DNA of 5,124 bases, taken from Candidatus Aminicenantota bacterium. Its GTDB lineage: Bacteria > Acidobacteriota > Aminicenantia > Aminicenantales > UBA4085. Where the stretch lies: the NCBI GenBank assembly GCA_003154255.1, contig PMCY01000110.1, positions 15,309 to 20,432 on the forward strand, in the 5' to 3' direction. The stretch's first letter is position 1. Every line of letters starts with the position of its first letter. Both the position numbers and the translations under genes were made by a program. The notes beneath the pieces were generated by a model, which was given only the letters and a program-made list of their open reading frames with translations, made no database searches and was not told the origin of the DNA. Below are positions 5,051-5,124 of this stretch, piece by piece.

Positions 5051-5124
5051 AAGTCCTAACGTTTAGTTAGACCGGAGCTCCGCCTAATCCTTTGAGGAAG
5101 ATTCCCAGGCCTGAACGCCCCGGG
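5051..5124 (-). promoter_or_regulatory. Upstream region of the Spy/CpxP-like gene with two short palindromes
   Basis: The 74 bases before the ribosome binding site should hold the promoter, but I see no clear sigma-70 or sigma-54 element. Two symmetrical sequences stand out: CGGAGCTCCG (5073-5082, a perfect 10-base palindrome) and CTAAC-N5-GTTAG (5055-5069). Either could be an operator. The window ends before any upstream gene appears. Confidence 0.3.

Noticed and set aside
4244..5059. Plus-strand frame of 271 codons rich in His and Ala
   Set aside because: The His-rich stretch is simply the reverse complement of the Met/Gly/Arg tail of the Spy/CpxP-like protein (CAT opposite ATG). It begins inside a minus-strand terminator.
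1..5124. CRISPR arrays, tRNA or rRNA genes, insertion sequences
   Set aside because: No spaced direct repeats, no cloverleaf or ribosomal RNA sequence and no transposase-like frames were seen. The only repeats are within coding tails.

Overview
The window is a GC-rich stretch with five protein-coding genes, all on the minus strand, so transcription runs from high to low coordinates. Four complete genes encode exported proteins: three have cleavable signal peptides and one is a probable lipoprotein. The fifth is the N-terminal two thirds of a major facilitator transporter that runs off the left edge. The exported, lipobox-bearing and FecR/Trp-rich proteins, the strong AGGAGG-type ribosome binding sites and the GC content suggest a Gram-negative bacterium. 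An Acidobacteriota- or Aminicenantes-like lineage is my guess from the style of the FecR and small exported proteins. The sequence does not prove it.

Layout in the direction of transcription. 5038-4268: a Spy/CpxP-like periplasmic protein with two LTxxQ-type motifs and an unusual Met/Gly/Arg-rich tail, closed by a hairpin-plus-T-run terminator (4201-4245). 4079-2208: a 623-residue secreted protein with a FecR-like domain, an extremely Trp-rich domain (DUF6600-like) and a Ser/Arg-rich tail. It is preceded by a textbook sigma-54 (-24/-12) promoter and closed by a perfect 13-bp hairpin terminator (2133-2175). 2040-1258: a lipoprotein of unknown function with a near-consensus sigma-70 promoter (2089-2117) and a strong terminator (1152-1187). 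996-589: a 135-residue exported beta-rich protein of unknown function. 503 to the left edge: an MFSD1-like MFS transporter.

At least the first three genes look like separate transcription units, each with its own terminator and two with recognisable promoters. The last two may be separated by a weaker terminator-like structure (518-580) or co-transcribed. The shared theme is the cell envelope: stress or metal chaperone-like, surface or scaffold-like, lipoprotein, small exported protein and transporter. No direct functional link between the genes can be read from the sequence. The most notable points are the sigma-54 control of a FecR/Trp-rich/Ser-Arg protein and the methionine-rich tail on the Spy/CpxP-like protein. 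No RNA genes, mobile elements, CRISPR arrays or origins were seen.
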